Counted from the stretch's first letter, positions 55,130 to 63,976 are shown. The stretch: 64,000 nucleotides of DNA from UBA826 sp045564655 (GCA_045564655.1 JBJLGX010000005.1:59569-123568); one strand, 5' to 3'. Notes: a model not told the origin generated them from the letters alone. Numbers and translations: made by a program.

Positions 55130-55142
55130 GCCCTCTCAGGGC
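55130..55142. repeat. Short hairpin between yyaL and the GT39-like gene
   Basis: GCCCT-CTC-AGGGC is a perfect five-base stem 8 bases past the yyaL stop. On neither strand is it followed by a run of T, so it is a weak terminator at best. The rest of 55036-55149 shows no gene. Confidence 0.35.
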
Positions 55143-55149
55143 AAAATAG

Positions 55150-57213
55150 TCACAATTTCAGTTTACTTTCAATTTGAATTTCAAATTCCTTGTAGGATTC
55201 TGCCGGCAGGTCACAACTAAAATTTGAACATACATAACTGACAGTATTTTCTGGATTTGGATCGCGTCCCTGTAGTAACAAAATTTCATCCAATTCTTTT
55301 GACAATTCGGGGTTTTGTTCCTGAATCCACCCTAATAACGTTCTGTCTGGAATATATTTATTTCCTATGAAATGGAGAAACGGGAGAGCCAAAGAAAGGG
55401 TAGGGGAGGTAATTAAAACCTCCAAACTTTTCAGCAAATTTGAATACTCAACTGACAATTGATTAGAAAACGAAAGCGGAGCACCCCTCACGTAATCTGT
55501 CATTTTTTCATTAATTAATATATGCATATTGTTATATTTAGATATATTAAATATAAATCCTAATTTCTTTAGGCACTTGTTAGCTTCAGATGTGCCGCTA
55601 GGAGTTGCGTTATCAAATGGGTTTATTGGTCTGTAAATAAGCTCTGATTCGTGCCTAGATGTGTCATAAAACCTCTTTTCAGGCTCGTGCCAGAATAAAT
55701 CAATCATTTCGTCTGCTATAGTTTTTGCCTTTTCAAGCCAAAATAAATCTAAAGTTACTTCATGGAGTGATATACACGTGTTTACAAAGTACGAATAATC
55801 CTCAAGATACCCTGGACCGGAAACTACATTATTGTTAATTGACCTAATTAAGCCATTATTAGATTCATAGATACTTAGCCACATTTTTGTGTTTTGTATA
55901 GCTATATTTTTATATTTTTCATCACCTGTTACGAGGTATGCTTCACATAAAGACTGAACCATTAATGAATTCCAAGACAATATTGATTTTGTATCTTTAA
56001 ATGGCCTAACCCTTGGCTCTCTAGTATTAAATATTTTACTTCTTAGTGTTTTAAGTTCGTTATTATCTTGATTCTGAGCGATCCAAAATTGATTCATGGT
56101 ATCTATTGAGTTCATATGAAGTATGGAGCGGCTTTCAAAGTTAGGTGTTTCATTTATTGTAAAGATTTCACTTATTAGATGAATCTCATCATCATTTAAA
56201 AATGTCTTTAATTCATCTGCTGTCCAAGTATAAAACAAACCTTCTTCTCCATTTGAATCAGCATCTTCTGCTGAATAAAATAGTCCTTTATCGCTAATCA
56301 TATCTCTACAAACATAGTCGATAACTTCTAACCCTACTGTTTTATATACTTCATCATTAGTTACTTGATATAGATTCAATAGTAATTTTGCCATTAATGC
56401 ATTATCGTAAAGCATTTTTTCAAAATGAGGAGTAAGCCATTCTCTATCCACAGTATACCTATGGAATCCGCCTCCAATATGATCGAATATTCCGCCTATC
56501 AACATTTTATCCACAGAATCTTTTATTATATCCAATATGCATGAATCAGACGTAACCGAGTAATATTTCAACAAGAAATCCAATGTCATTGAATTTGGAA
56601 ATTTCATGGTTTCTCCAAATCCACCAAAATCTTTGTCATATCTTTCTTTTAAATTATTAATAATTTCTTGAGCGTCATTTTCATTGAAACTATCAGACTG
56701 GCCTTCAAAGGATATAAATCGTTTCATATTTCCCAAAAGAGAATCAGCCGATTTTAATAAATCTTCTTTACGATTTAAATATGCATCAGATATTGCCTGC
56801 AAAATTTGCGGAAACCCTGGGTGACCATATCTCGGTTGGGGAGGGAAGTAGGTGCCTCCAAAAAATGGTTTTGCGTCAGGAGTTAAGAAAACTGTCAAAG
56901 GCCAGCCACCTTGGCCTGTCATCGTCTGTACAGCAGACATATAAATATCATCTATATCTGGACGTTCCTCTCTATCCACTTTTATATTTATAAACTTGCT
57001 ATTCATTACGCCGGCTATTTCAACATCTTCAAAGGACTCATGTTGCATAACATGACACCAATGACATGCAGAATAACCTATGCTGAGTAAAACCGGAAGA
57101 TCTTTTTCTTTTGCAAGCCTAAATGCTTCCTCAGACCACGGAAACCAATCAACTGGATTATCTGAATGCTGCAATAAATAGGGGCTCGATTCTAAATGAA
57201 GTTTATTAGGCAT
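55150..57213 (-). CDS. Thioredoxin-domain protein of the YyaL/DUF255 family
   Basis: A 687-aa protein. The N-terminal thioredoxin-like domain (about 1-165) has the family start NKLHLESSPYLLQHSDNPVD in its first 25 residues and the Cys-His-Trp-Cys motif at 50-53; NIKVDREERPDIDDIY and GGWPLTVFLTPD follow. The remainder is an (alpha/alpha)6 barrel with glycan-hydrolase-like helices. I start at the ATG 57211-57213; a GTG at 57231 is possible but adds six residues not found in relatives. Cellular function is poorly known in this family. It follows tRNA-Arg by 34 bases. Confidence 0.9.
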   Translation of the reverse strand: MPNKLHLESSPYLLQHSDNPVDWFPWSEEAFRLAKEKDLPVLLSIGYSACHWCHVMQHESFEDVEIAGVMNSKFINIKVDREERPDIDDIYMSAVQTMTGQGGWPLTVFLTPDAKPFFGGTYFPPQPRYGHPGFPQILQAISDAYLNRKEDLLKSADSLLGNMKRFISFEGQSDSFNENDAQEIINNLKERYDKDFGGFGETMKFPNSMTLDFLLKYYSVTSDSCILDIIKDSVDKMLIGGIFDHIGGGFHRYTVDREWLTPHFEKMLYDNALMAKLLLNLYQVTNDEVYKTVGLEVIDYVCRDMISDKGLFYSAEDADSNGEEGLFYTWTADELKTFLNDDEIHLISEIFTINETPNFESRSILHMNSIDTMNQFWIAQNQDNNELKTLRSKIFNTREPRVRPFKDTKSILSWNSLMVQSLCEAYLVTGDEKYKNIAIQNTKMWLSIYESNNGLIRSINNNVVSGPGYLEDYSYFVNTCISLHEVTLDLFWLEKAKTIADEMIDLFWHEPEKRFYDTSRHESELIYRPINPFDNATPSGTSEANKCLKKLGFIFNISKYNNMHILINEKMTDYVRGAPLSFSNQLSVEYSNLLKSLEVLITSPTLSLALPFLHFIGNKYIPDRTLLGWIQEQNPELSKELDEILLLQGRDPNPENTVSYVCSNFSCDLPAESYKEFEIQIESKLKL

Positions 57214-57247
57214 ACTATTGTATAAAAACACCTTTAAATTATTTAAC

Positions 57248-57324
57248 TGGTACGCCTGGAGGGATTCGAACCCACGACCTATTGCTTAGAAGGCAACCGC
57301 TCTATCCAACTGAGCTACAGGCGC
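57248..57324 (-). tRNA. tRNA-Arg (anticodon UCU)
   Basis: Minus-strand cloverleaf of 77 bases including an encoded CCA end. Acceptor GCGCCTG pairs with CAGGCGT (one G-U). The D arm is AGCTCAGTTGGATAGAGC-like, the anticodon loop CTTCTAA gives anticodon TCT (AGA/AGG), and the T arm is GTGGGTTCGAATCCCTC-like. Decodes AGA, an abundant arginine codon in AT-rich genomes. Confidence 0.97.
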
Positions 57325-57469
57325 ACACATATATAAATTCTCTCTAATTAATCCCTTTTGGTCAATCCCAACCACAAAACAGCCTAATTTGATTAATTGC
57401 ATTAAGCACCTTTGCCTTAATTTGAATTTTGAAAAGCCCAGAAAACAATTAGAAATGGTTGAAAACCCA

Positions 57470-57499
57470 TTGACACTATGTTGTTGTATTAATTAACAT
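57470..57499 (+). promoter_or_regulatory. Sigma-70-type promoter of the short HTH gene
   Basis: A perfect -35 TTGACA (57470-57475) is followed, 18 bases later, by TAACAT (57494-57499) as the -10. The start codon lies 31 bases further on. The remaining 57325-57469 holds no gene; it must also carry the tRNA promoter on the other strand, where TTGACC (57361-57366) is a possible -35. Confidence 0.5.
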
Positions 57500-57530
57500 C
57501 TAAAGACATAAATACTTTATGGAGAAAATG

Positions 57531-57755
57531 ATGGCTAGAAAAACTAAAAAAATGCTTGCTGTAGAGGAGAGGTTCCGTCAACCTCTTGAGGATATGTTAC
57601 CTGAAATGGTAACAGAGCAAGGATTAACCGGAACCGCTGACTATCTAGGCGTTAGCAAAGCAACTTTAGGGTATTGGTTGCTTAAATTCCGTATAGATGT
57701 TCGCCGAGTAGCATTAGCTCCCGGTGATACATTAGAAGTGAACAGAATTAAATAA
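57531..57755 (+). CDS. Short helix-turn-helix protein
   Basis: A 74-aa basic protein of unknown role. ATG at 57531 is chosen because GGAG (57521-57524) lies 6 bases upstream; in-frame ATGs at 57519 and 57528 are less well placed. GLTGTADYLGVSKATLGYWL, near residues 32-51, is a good HTH, so it binds DNA or is the remains of a regulator. The N-terminus is rich in Lys and Arg. It has its own promoter and a strong terminator. I recall similar short proteins in marine Chloroflexota, but cannot name a target. Confidence 0.75.
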   Translation: MARKTKKMLAVEERFRQPLEDMLPEMVTEQGLTGTADYLGVSKATLGYWLLKFRIDVRRVALAPGDTLEVNRIK

Positions 57756-57774
57756 ATTTCCACAACTTATAATT

Positions 57775-57824
57775 AAAAAAAGATGACCCTCAAGAAATTA
57801 ATTTTCTGAGAGTCATCTTTTTTT
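57775..57824. terminator. Bidirectional Rho-independent terminator
   Basis: Arms AAAAAAAGATGAC (57775-57787) and GTCATCTTTTTTT (57812-57824) pair perfectly over 13 bases, and CTC/GAG continues the stem after one mismatch. The A and T runs give a U-tract in both directions, so it ends the HTH gene (plus) and smpB (minus). It overlaps the last codons of smpB. Confidence 0.9.
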
Positions 57825-58268
57825 AGCATTCCTAGCATCTCTTAATCTTTCTTTATCTTTAATAGATCTTCTTTTGTCATAACGTTTTTTACCTCGACCA
57901 ATTCCTAGTTCAATTTTGGCATAATGCCCAGAGATATATATCTTCAAAGGGACAACTGTATGTCCTTTTTGCAGAGCTACTCTAGCCAAATCCCTTAACT
58001 CTTTTTTATGTAATAAGAGTTTGCGAGGCCTAGTCGGCTCATGGTTATTTCTTGTTGCCTCAGCATAAGGGGCTATATGGCAATTATGCAGCCATAAGCC
58101 TCCATCTTTATTGGGGTGAGCAAACGCTCCAGCTAGATTGACCCTGTTAGCCCTAATCGACTTAATTTCAGAAGACAGTAAAACTAACCCTGCTTCAAAA
58201 CGTTCCAAAATTTCATAGTCAAAAGTTGCCCTTCTGTTAACTGTTATAACTTTATTTGAAGAAGACAT
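57813..58268 (-). CDS. smpB: SsrA-binding protein SmpB
   Basis: Binds tmRNA and brings it to stalled ribosomes for trans-translation. At 151 aa it has normal length. NRRATFDYEILERFEAGLVL, SEIKSIRANRVNLAGAF and WLHNCHIAPY are conserved; the basic C-terminal tail RSIKDKERLRDARNAKKR enters the mRNA channel. The stop TGA at 57813 falls inside the terminator stem. ctpA lies 15 bases upstream. Confidence 0.97.
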   Translation of the reverse strand: MSSSNKVITVNRRATFDYEILERFEAGLVLLSSEIKSIRANRVNLAGAFAHPNKDGGLWLHNCHIAPYAEATRNNHEPTRPRKLLLHKKELRDLARVALQKGHTVVPLKIYISGHYAKIELGIGRGKKRYDKRRSIKDKERLRDARNAKKR

Positions 58269-58283
58269 ACTCTAGATTTCCCA

Positions 58284-59555
58284 CTAATCACTTAGCTGTT
58301 CGTACAAAATTTCCTTTGCTTTATTTAATTGATTTGTTTCAGCTTCAGTGAGGTCAGTAGAAGTGACGATGTGATCCGGCTCCAAGCCATTACCTTCTAT
58401 TAGCCTCATGTTGGGAGTATACCACCGGCCAATTGACATATATATCCCTCCACCATTACTAAGTTCTCTAAAAACATTAACTGTTCCTTTACCAAAAGTC
58501 TTCACTCCAACAGTTTCAGCCCTTCCTAAATCCTGAAAAGCACCCATAAGAATTTCACTTCCGCTAGCACTAAAATTATCTACAAGAACTACTATAGGAA
58601 TATCTATAGCCTTTTCTAGACCCTTCATAGGACCTTTAGACTCCCAAACTCTTTCGTCACCCTGCCTGGACTCAATTAAAACAACTTCTTCATCTAGAAA
58701 CACATCAGCAATATTGAATACTACGTTTAAAAATCCTCCTGGGTTACTGCGCAGATCTAAAACAAGTGCTTTGGCACCTGAATCCATCTCTTTCTTTAGA
58801 ATATCAATAAACTGCTGGTCTGTATCTGCTTTGAATTCAGTGATTCTTATATGAGCTATTTCATCACCTTCCTCACTCCTGAGCAATACACTAGGAAGTG
58901 CAATAGCCTCTCTTACTACGGTGATATCAACCAAGGCAGAACTTCCTATATGCCTAACTGTCAAAAGTACTGAAGTTCCCTTTGGGCCCCTAATTTGAGA
59001 TATAGCATCTAGAAGAGATACCCCGTCAAGTGAATTTCCATCAACTGCAACAATTATGTCACCAGCTTTTATGCCAGCACTCTCAGCCGGGCCTCCTTCA
59101 ATCGGACTAATAATTTGAATCGCCCCATCTTCTCTAGTCCTGACATGAGCACCTATACCTTCAAATTCACCTGTCAAATCCTCCATTTCGATATCAAGAA
59201 CTTTTGGTTCAATATAATTTGTGTACGGGTCGTCAATTGCTTCAAGTAGTCCTTTAATAGCAAATTCTTCAAACTCTGAACTATCAAACAAATCTTTATC
59301 CACATGCTCATCATTTAAAAATGCCCAAGCTTCCCAAACAGAAATAAGCTCATCAGGAGTCCCTTTAGAGCTACCTAAAGATTCATCTTGCGGGGTCGGA
59401 GTAACAGAATAAGGAGCAGAAGTAACTCCCGAATCTGAAATAGGGGAAACAGATGTCTCAGATTTAGCAGAATCAAAGAGAGAGCAAGCTGAAGAAAAAA
59501 GAATAAATACAACAGACACACAGACAACCAAACTAAACTTATTAATAAAAATCAT
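58284..59555 (-). CDS. C-terminal processing peptidase (S41, CtpA-like)
   Basis: Exported serine protease with a Ser-Lys dyad, 423 aa. The N-terminus has a signal peptide (hydrophobic 8-22) ending in SSAC, with Cys24 as a possible lipidation site although the lipobox is not perfect. A PDZ domain (about 130-210) includes GIGAHVRTREDGAIQI and GPAESAGIKAGDIIVAVDG. The protease core has LRSNPGGFLNVV, NFSASGSEIL with the Ser, and TFGKGTVN with the Lys. It probably trims or degrades envelope proteins. It is divergent from the wHTH/TIR-like gene. Confidence 0.93.
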   Translation of the reverse strand: MIFINKFSLVVCVSVVFILFSSACSLFDSAKSETSVSPISDSGVTSAPYSVTPTPQDESLGSSKGTPDELISVWEAWAFLNDEHVDKDLFDSSEFEEFAIKGLLEAIDDPYTNYIEPKVLDIEMEDLTGEFEGIGAHVRTREDGAIQIISPIEGGPAESAGIKAGDIIVAVDGNSLDGVSLLDAISQIRGPKGTSVLLTVRHIGSSALVDITVVREAIALPSVLLRSEEGDEIAHIRITEFKADTDQQFIDILKKEMDSGAKALVLDLRSNPGGFLNVVFNIADVFLDEEVVLIESRQGDERVWESKGPMKGLEKAIDIPIVVLVDNFSASGSEILMGAFQDLGRAETVGVKTFGKGTVNVFRELSNGGGIYMSIGRWYTPNMRLIEGNGLEPDHIVTSTDLTEAETNQLNKAKEILYEQLSD

Positions 59556-59642
59556 AGCAATCCTTTACCTTAAATTAAGAATACCCCATATATTAATCAT
59601 ACAATTTATTGACTGTTTTAAGTAAAAATGCAAAAATCATAT

Positions 59643-59684
59643 TTATTTCAGGTTATTTCAGCGTTATTTCAGGAGTTATTTCAG
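59643..59684 (+). repeat. Four tandem TTATTTCAG repeats before the wHTH/TIR-like gene
   Basis: Exact copies of TTATTTCAG at 59643, 59653, 59664 and 59676, so the periods are 10, 11 and 12 bases, about one helical turn each. The last copy ends 2 bases before the ATG at 59687, and the Shine-Dalgarno AGGAG overlaps the third and fourth. This looks like an operator array or a translational control region. Confidence 0.75.
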
Positions 59685-59686
59685 AA

Positions 59687-60685
59687 ATGGTTGATTCTCG
59701 TAGAAGAAGATTGGTTAGGAAGTACCCCGCGTACACTCTTATAGATTCGTTAACGATTCCAGATATAATCTTTTCTGAAAACGCAGGTTTGCCTATTGAT
59801 AGGGATCTGTTGGCTTCCAGCTTGGGTACAACCGTTAACAGTAGCTCTTTCACGACTAAATTAGCATCTTCTGAAGAGTACGGGCTAACAAAAGGTCGAT
59901 ATAAAGATAACGAAATTTCAATAACTGAATTAGGTATATCCTGTGTGGCATATCAAAATGAGCAAGAAAAGCAAGATGCTTTAAGGATAGCTTCACTGAC
60001 CCCTGATATATTCGAGAAATTAAATGCTCTTTTAGCTGGAAAAGAGTTGCCTGAAGAAAAATACTTTGCATCTCTATTAATAAGAACCTATAAAATACAC
60101 CCTGAGCAAACAAGAGAACTGATATATATTTATAAATCCAACATTGAATTAGTTGGGATAGAATCCGCAGAAGTAAGTATTCCTATAAATAAAATATCAA
60201 CAAAAGAAGAGCAAAATACTAATCCTGAACCTGACCAAGGTTTCTTGTATTCTATATCTCCAAAAGATCCTCAGAAAAATCTTTCTATGCTTATTATGTC
60301 AAGTGAATCAATGGAAAAAGATTCCAGGGAACTAAATAAAATTTTAACGAGTATCGGATTGCAAACAAATCTTTTTATATATAAAAAAGAAAGATCCAAA
60401 GAGATATTTAATTTAAATGACACAAAAGGACCATTTGTAATTAGTACAGTTCTAGAAGGAACCGGAAATAGGAATGATAATTTCTTATTAGGATTGGCTC
60501 AGGGATTAAGCGGAAATAAAATAATACCTATAGTCGAACATGTAGATTACAATGAAGAGATAAAAAAATATACTGATGCAGATTCAGTAATATCAATTAA
60601 TGATGATTTAAGTAGTGTCGCAATAAAACTTTTAGAGGCACTAAATAAATATAATTTGAGTAATATTCAATTAATAATCAAATAA
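59687..60685 (+). CDS. wHTH protein with TIR-like C-terminal domain, unknown function
   Basis: 332 aa from the ATG at 59687, preceded by AGGAG at 59671-59675; an upstream TTG frame to 59609 would encode the repeats and is not supported. Residues 10-150 look like a two-unit winged-helix domain (YPAYTLIDSLTIPDIIF, then YGLTKGRYKDNEISITELG). The last 130 residues start NLSMLIMSSESMEKDSREL and continue GPFVISTV and DNFLLGLAQGLSGNKIIPIV, reminiscent of TIR/NDT-like nucleotide-binding folds, but degenerate. Such pairings occur in stress or defence sensors. I cannot name the family with certainty. Confidence 0.6.
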   Translation: MVDSRRRRLVRKYPAYTLIDSLTIPDIIFSENAGLPIDRDLLASSLGTTVNSSSFTTKLASSEEYGLTKGRYKDNEISITELGISCVAYQNEQEKQDALRIASLTPDIFEKLNALLAGKELPEEKYFASLLIRTYKIHPEQTRELIYIYKSNIELVGIESAEVSIPINKISTKEEQNTNPEPDQGFLYSISPKDPQKNLSMLIMSSESMEKDSRELNKILTSIGLQTNLFIYKKERSKEIFNLNDTKGPFVISTVLEGTGNRNDNFLLGLAQGLSGNKIIPIVEHVDYNEEIKKYTDADSVISINDDLSSVAIKLLEALNKYNLSNIQLIIK

Positions 60686-60755
60686 TATTCTATTACTAAC
60701 TTTACATAATAATTATAGTGCGCAATCATATCCTAAATATCAAACTACCATTTTT

Positions 60756-61883
60756 TTAATTAATTTTTTCCCCTATTGTTCTTAATACCTCTTTTTTCCC
60801 AAATCCTGTAAGCCCTGAACAAAAAACAGGATTATCTATAGATACTAAAAAATCAAAAAGCGAGCTGTCATCTGAAGCAATATAATCTTCTGGCAATTTA
60901 TCGGATTTATTTAAAAGAGTTATCATCGGTTTGTTTAAAAGTCCTATTTCACCCAAAATATCTTTGACTGACTTAACTTGTTGCTCTCTCATAAAATGAG
61001 ATGAGTCTACAACATTTAATATCAGGTCAGCTTCTTTAGCTTCTTCTAAAGTCGCCCTAAACGCAGCAATAAGAGTTGTTGGTAATTTTTGTATAAATCC
61101 TACAGTATCGGTAATAAGTACATTTTCACCATTAAGTAATCTTAATTTTCGTGTAACCGGATCAAGGGTAGAAAACATTCTGTCTTCAGACAGCACTGAG
61201 GATGAAGTTAATTGATTTAACATTGTGCTCTTACCTGCATTAGTATATCCAACTAACGCAACTACAGAAATATTAGAGGACTTTCTACGTACCCTATAGC
61301 GTTCTCTATGCCGCCTTACTTTTTCTATTTCTTTTTTTAACTTTTGAATCCTACCTCTTGCTAGTCTCCTATCAGTCTCTATTTGCGACTCTCCTGGCCC
61401 TCTTGTTCCTATGCCTCCGCCAAGCCTTTCTAAGTGAGTCCATTGCCCAGCCAATCTAGGAAACAAATACTCATGCTGAGCTAATTCGACCTGTAACCGA
61501 CCTTCTTTAGTTTGTGCATTTGAGGCAAATATATCTAAAATTAAAGCTGTCCTATCGATTACTTTAATTCCATCCAAAAAATTTTCTAATTCAAGTTGTT
61601 GATTGGGGTGAAGTTCATCGTCACAAATAACTGTAGTTGCATTGGTATCACTCAATCTTTTTTTTAATTCTGAGAGTTTGCCTTTACCTAAATATGCATT
61701 TTGGTGTTTTTTTACCTTTTGAATTAGAGTCCCGACTACTTCTGCTCCTGCCCCTATTGCAAGTTCTTTTAATTCCAAAACTGAATCATTAATATCCCAG
61801 ATTTTCCGATCATTATAATTTTGAACACCAATTAAAAAAGCTTTTTCTGTATCTTTTTCAACATTTATTGTTTTTCTTGTGAT
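60756..61883 (-). CDS. hflX: GTPase HflX (probable ATC start)
   Basis: Ribosome-associated GTPase that splits stalled 70S ribosomes. G1 is GYTNAGKST, G3 DTVGF, G4 NKSD; the N-terminal domain has KHQNAYLGKGKLSELKK. The first canonical start in frame, TTG at 61776-61778, would omit the conserved N-terminal strand. Upstream in frame, EKAFLIGVQNYNDR matches HflX, so the gene begins further up. Between the in-frame stop at 61911-61913 and that TTG no ATG, GTG or TTG exists, but ATC at 61881-61883 has GGAG 7 bases upstream. That start gives 375 aa, the family length. Confidence 0.88.
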   Translation of the reverse strand: MTRKTINVEKDTEKAFLIGVQNYNDRKIWDINDSVLELKELAIGAGAEVVGTLIQKVKKHQNAYLGKGKLSELKKRLSDTNATTVICDDELHPNQQLELENFLDGIKVIDRTALILDIFASNAQTKEGRLQVELAQHEYLFPRLAGQWTHLERLGGGIGTRGPGESQIETDRRLARGRIQKLKKEIEKVRRHRERYRVRRKSSNISVVALVGYTNAGKSTMLNQLTSSSVLSEDRMFSTLDPVTRKLRLLNGENVLITDTVGFIQKLPTTLIAAFRATLEEAKEADLILNVVDSSHFMREQQVKSVKDILGEIGLLNKPMITLLNKSDKLPEDYIASDDSSLFDFLVSIDNPVFCSGLTGFGKKEVLRTIGEKIN

Positions 61884-61916
61884 TTTATAACTCCATATAA
61901 ATAGTAATATTTATTT

Positions 61917-63083
61917 TTATTCAGATATTTTTAAACTTTGGAGTCTTTTTATACCTTCATCTAAATCATCATCTCCAATTGTTAAAGACAACCTAATGTA
62001 GCCTTCTCCACTAGGGCCATATCCATTACCTGCTGTTACAACTACATTAGTCTGTTCTAAAATTAATTCTGCGAATTCAGCTGATTTATAACCAGATGGG
62101 ATTTTCGCCCAAACATAAAGGCTTGCTTTTGGTGGATCTACATCCAATCCAATCTTTTTAAGGGCTGCAACAACCTTGTCCCTTCGTGATTGGTATATGT
62201 TGTTCCTATCTCTAATTTCTTGATCTGTACTTTTGAGCGCCTCAATACCCATATACTGAACGGCATTAGGTATACCTGAATCTAGATTAGATTTAACGAC
62301 CATAAGGGCATCAATCATATCTTTGTTTCCAGCAGCTACCCCTACTCTCCATCCAGTCATGTTGTAACTTTTTGACAAAGAATGAAATTCAATCCCAACA
62401 TCCATAGCCCCAGGTATTTGTAAAAAACTTATCGGTTTATATCCATCATAAGCAACTTCTGTATAACAAGCGTCATGTAGAATAGATATATTATGCTGCT
62501 TCGCAAATGCAATTACTTCTTTAAAGTACTCTTCATTAACTACAGCCCCTGTCGGATTATTTGGGTAATTCAACCACATAACTTTAGCTTTTTTCAGAAT
62601 ACCTTCAGGTATAGAACCCAAGTCTGGTAGCCATCCGTTTTCTTCTTTAAGTGGCATCCAATGGCATTCTCCTCCTGCAAACCAAGTGCCCACTGAATAC
62701 ACTGGATAACCAGGATCTGGAATTAGAGCAATATCCCCTGGATTTATAAAGCAAAGTGCAGCATGACCAATACCTTCTTTAGCACCGATTAGAGGCAATA
62801 TTTCATTATCTGAATCTAAATCTACGTTAAATCTTTTCTTGTACCAATCTGAAACCGCTGACCTAAATTCCGGTAACCCGTCTGTTTCTGGATATCTGTG
62901 ATTAACTGAATCTAAAGAAGTTAACCTTAACTCCTCTATTACAGTAGCAGGCGTCGGTATATCTGGGTCACCTATTCCAAATGAAATAACATTAATGCCC
63001 TGAGCCTTTTTAGCAGCTATCTTTCGACTTATCTCCACAAATAGATAAGGAGGTACCGTATCTAATCTTTTAGCAAATTCCAT
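61917..63083 (-). CDS. dapL: LL-diaminopimelate aminotransferase DapL
   Basis: PLP enzyme converting tetrahydrodipicolinate directly to LL-diaminopimelate, by-passing acylated intermediates. Fold type I, 388 aa. ISFGIGDPDIPTPATVI and NYPNNPTGAVV are signatures; PLP Lys238 is in FHSLSKSYNMTGWR. The neighbour dapF uses its product, which supports the assignment over a general aspartate aminotransferase. This pathway fits Chloroflexota. It follows dapF by 38 bases. Confidence 0.9.
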   Translation of the reverse strand: MEFAKRLDTVPPYLFVEISRKIAAKKAQGINVISFGIGDPDIPTPATVIEELRLTSLDSVNHRYPETDGLPEFRSAVSDWYKKRFNVDLDSDNEILPLIGAKEGIGHAALCFINPGDIALIPDPGYPVYSVGTWFAGGECHWMPLKEENGWLPDLGSIPEGILKKAKVMWLNYPNNPTGAVVNEEYFKEVIAFAKQHNISILHDACYTEVAYDGYKPISFLQIPGAMDVGIEFHSLSKSYNMTGWRVGVAAGNKDMIDALMVVKSNLDSGIPNAVQYMGIEALKSTDQEIRDRNNIYQSRRDKVVAALKKIGLDVDPPKASLYVWAKIPSGYKSAEFAELILEQTNVVVTAGNGYGPSGEGYIRLSLTIGDDDLDEGIKRLQSLKISE

Positions 63084-63121
63084 GTCAATCTCTCTTTATG
63101 TATATATTTATATATGTATAT

Positions 63122-63976
63122 TTATTTAGCTTCTGTCCATTCTCCGTGAAATGAAGTTTCGACAGGTCCTCTCATCATAACTGATGACCCAGATCCGTTC
63201 CATTGGAGATTTAATGTGCCTCCTGGCATATCTAAATTAATTTTAGTTCCCGTAAACCCTGACAAATGGGCCACAACCGCAATTGCGCATGCTCCTGTTC
63301 CGCAAGCCATAGTTAAGCCTGAGCCTCTTTCCCAAACTCTTGCTTTGACGTGATCTGGACTCAATATATTAGCTATTTCAAAATTCACACTTTCTGGAAA
63401 AATAGGTAATGCTTGTACCATGGGTCCGATTTTTTCAAGGTTGAAATTATCTACTGATTCATCTAGAAATAACACTGCATGAGGGTTACCCATAGACACA
63501 AAGGCAAGTTCCATAGAGATTCCATCAACTTTAATTGCATATTGTAAAATTGGATTTATATCTGAAGATACTTTTACTGGAATTAAATCTGGGTCAAAAA
63601 TTGGCTTACCCATATCTACAATGGCTTCAGTCATTTTATCGTCTAAAAATATCGGCTCAACGGTTAAAGTACCTGAATTTGTTTCAACACTCTTAGTAAC
63701 TAAATCTTTTGGAATTAATTCTTGTTCCATAGCAAAACTAACTAGACATCTAATTCCGTTACCACACATTTCTCCTTCAGATCCATCGGCATTAAACATC
63801 TGCATCCGCAAATCAGCATTATCTGAAGGCATCGCAACTATTAATCCATCAGAACCAATACCCTTGTGCCTGTCACTAATCTTCTTAGAAATTTCGGGCC
63901 AGTCATAATCATCGTACACATAACCATTTACGTATACGTAGTCATTTCCTGCACCGTGCATCTTAGTGAATTTCAT
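63122..63976 (-). CDS. dapF: Diaminopimelate epimerase DapF
   Basis: Interconverts LL- and meso-diaminopimelate without cofactor, using two cysteines. Length 284 aa. Cys71 is in GEMCGNGIRC and Cys225 in TMACGTGAC, the two active-site bases. TKMHGAGNDYVYVNG opens the protein. Feeds lysine synthesis and, if present, peptidoglycan. First gene of the dapF-dapL pair. The 24 bases after 63976 hold nothing recognisable. Confidence 0.97.
   Translation of the reverse strand: MKFTKMHGAGNDYVYVNGYVYDDYDWPEISKKISDRHKGIGSDGLIVAMPSDNADLRMQMFNADGSEGEMCGNGIRCLVSFAMEQELIPKDLVTKSVETNSGTLTVEPIFLDDKMTEAIVDMGKPIFDPDLIPVKVSSDINPILQYAIKVDGISMELAFVSMGNPHAVLFLDESVDNFNLEKIGPMVQALPIFPESVNFEIANILSPDHVKARVWERGSGLTMACGTGACAIAVVAHLSGFTGTKINLDMPGGTLNLQWNGSGSSVMMRGPVETSFHGEWTEAK

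Noticed and set aside
55130..55142. Rho-independent terminator after yyaL
   Set aside because: The stem is only five base pairs and no T run follows on either strand.
59609..59686. Upstream TTG start for the wHTH/TIR-like protein
   Set aside because: The added 26 residues would be encoded mainly by the TTATTTCAG repeats, there is no Shine-Dalgarno before the TTG, and the ATG at 59687 has AGGAG at a workable distance.
61830..61867. hflX starting at the ATG of another frame (MLKKIQKKLF) with a frameshift in the T run
   Set aside because: The upstream residues in the main frame (EKAFLIGVQ) match HflX better, and the ATC start with GGAG explains the gene without a frame change. It remains an alternative if the T run is misread.
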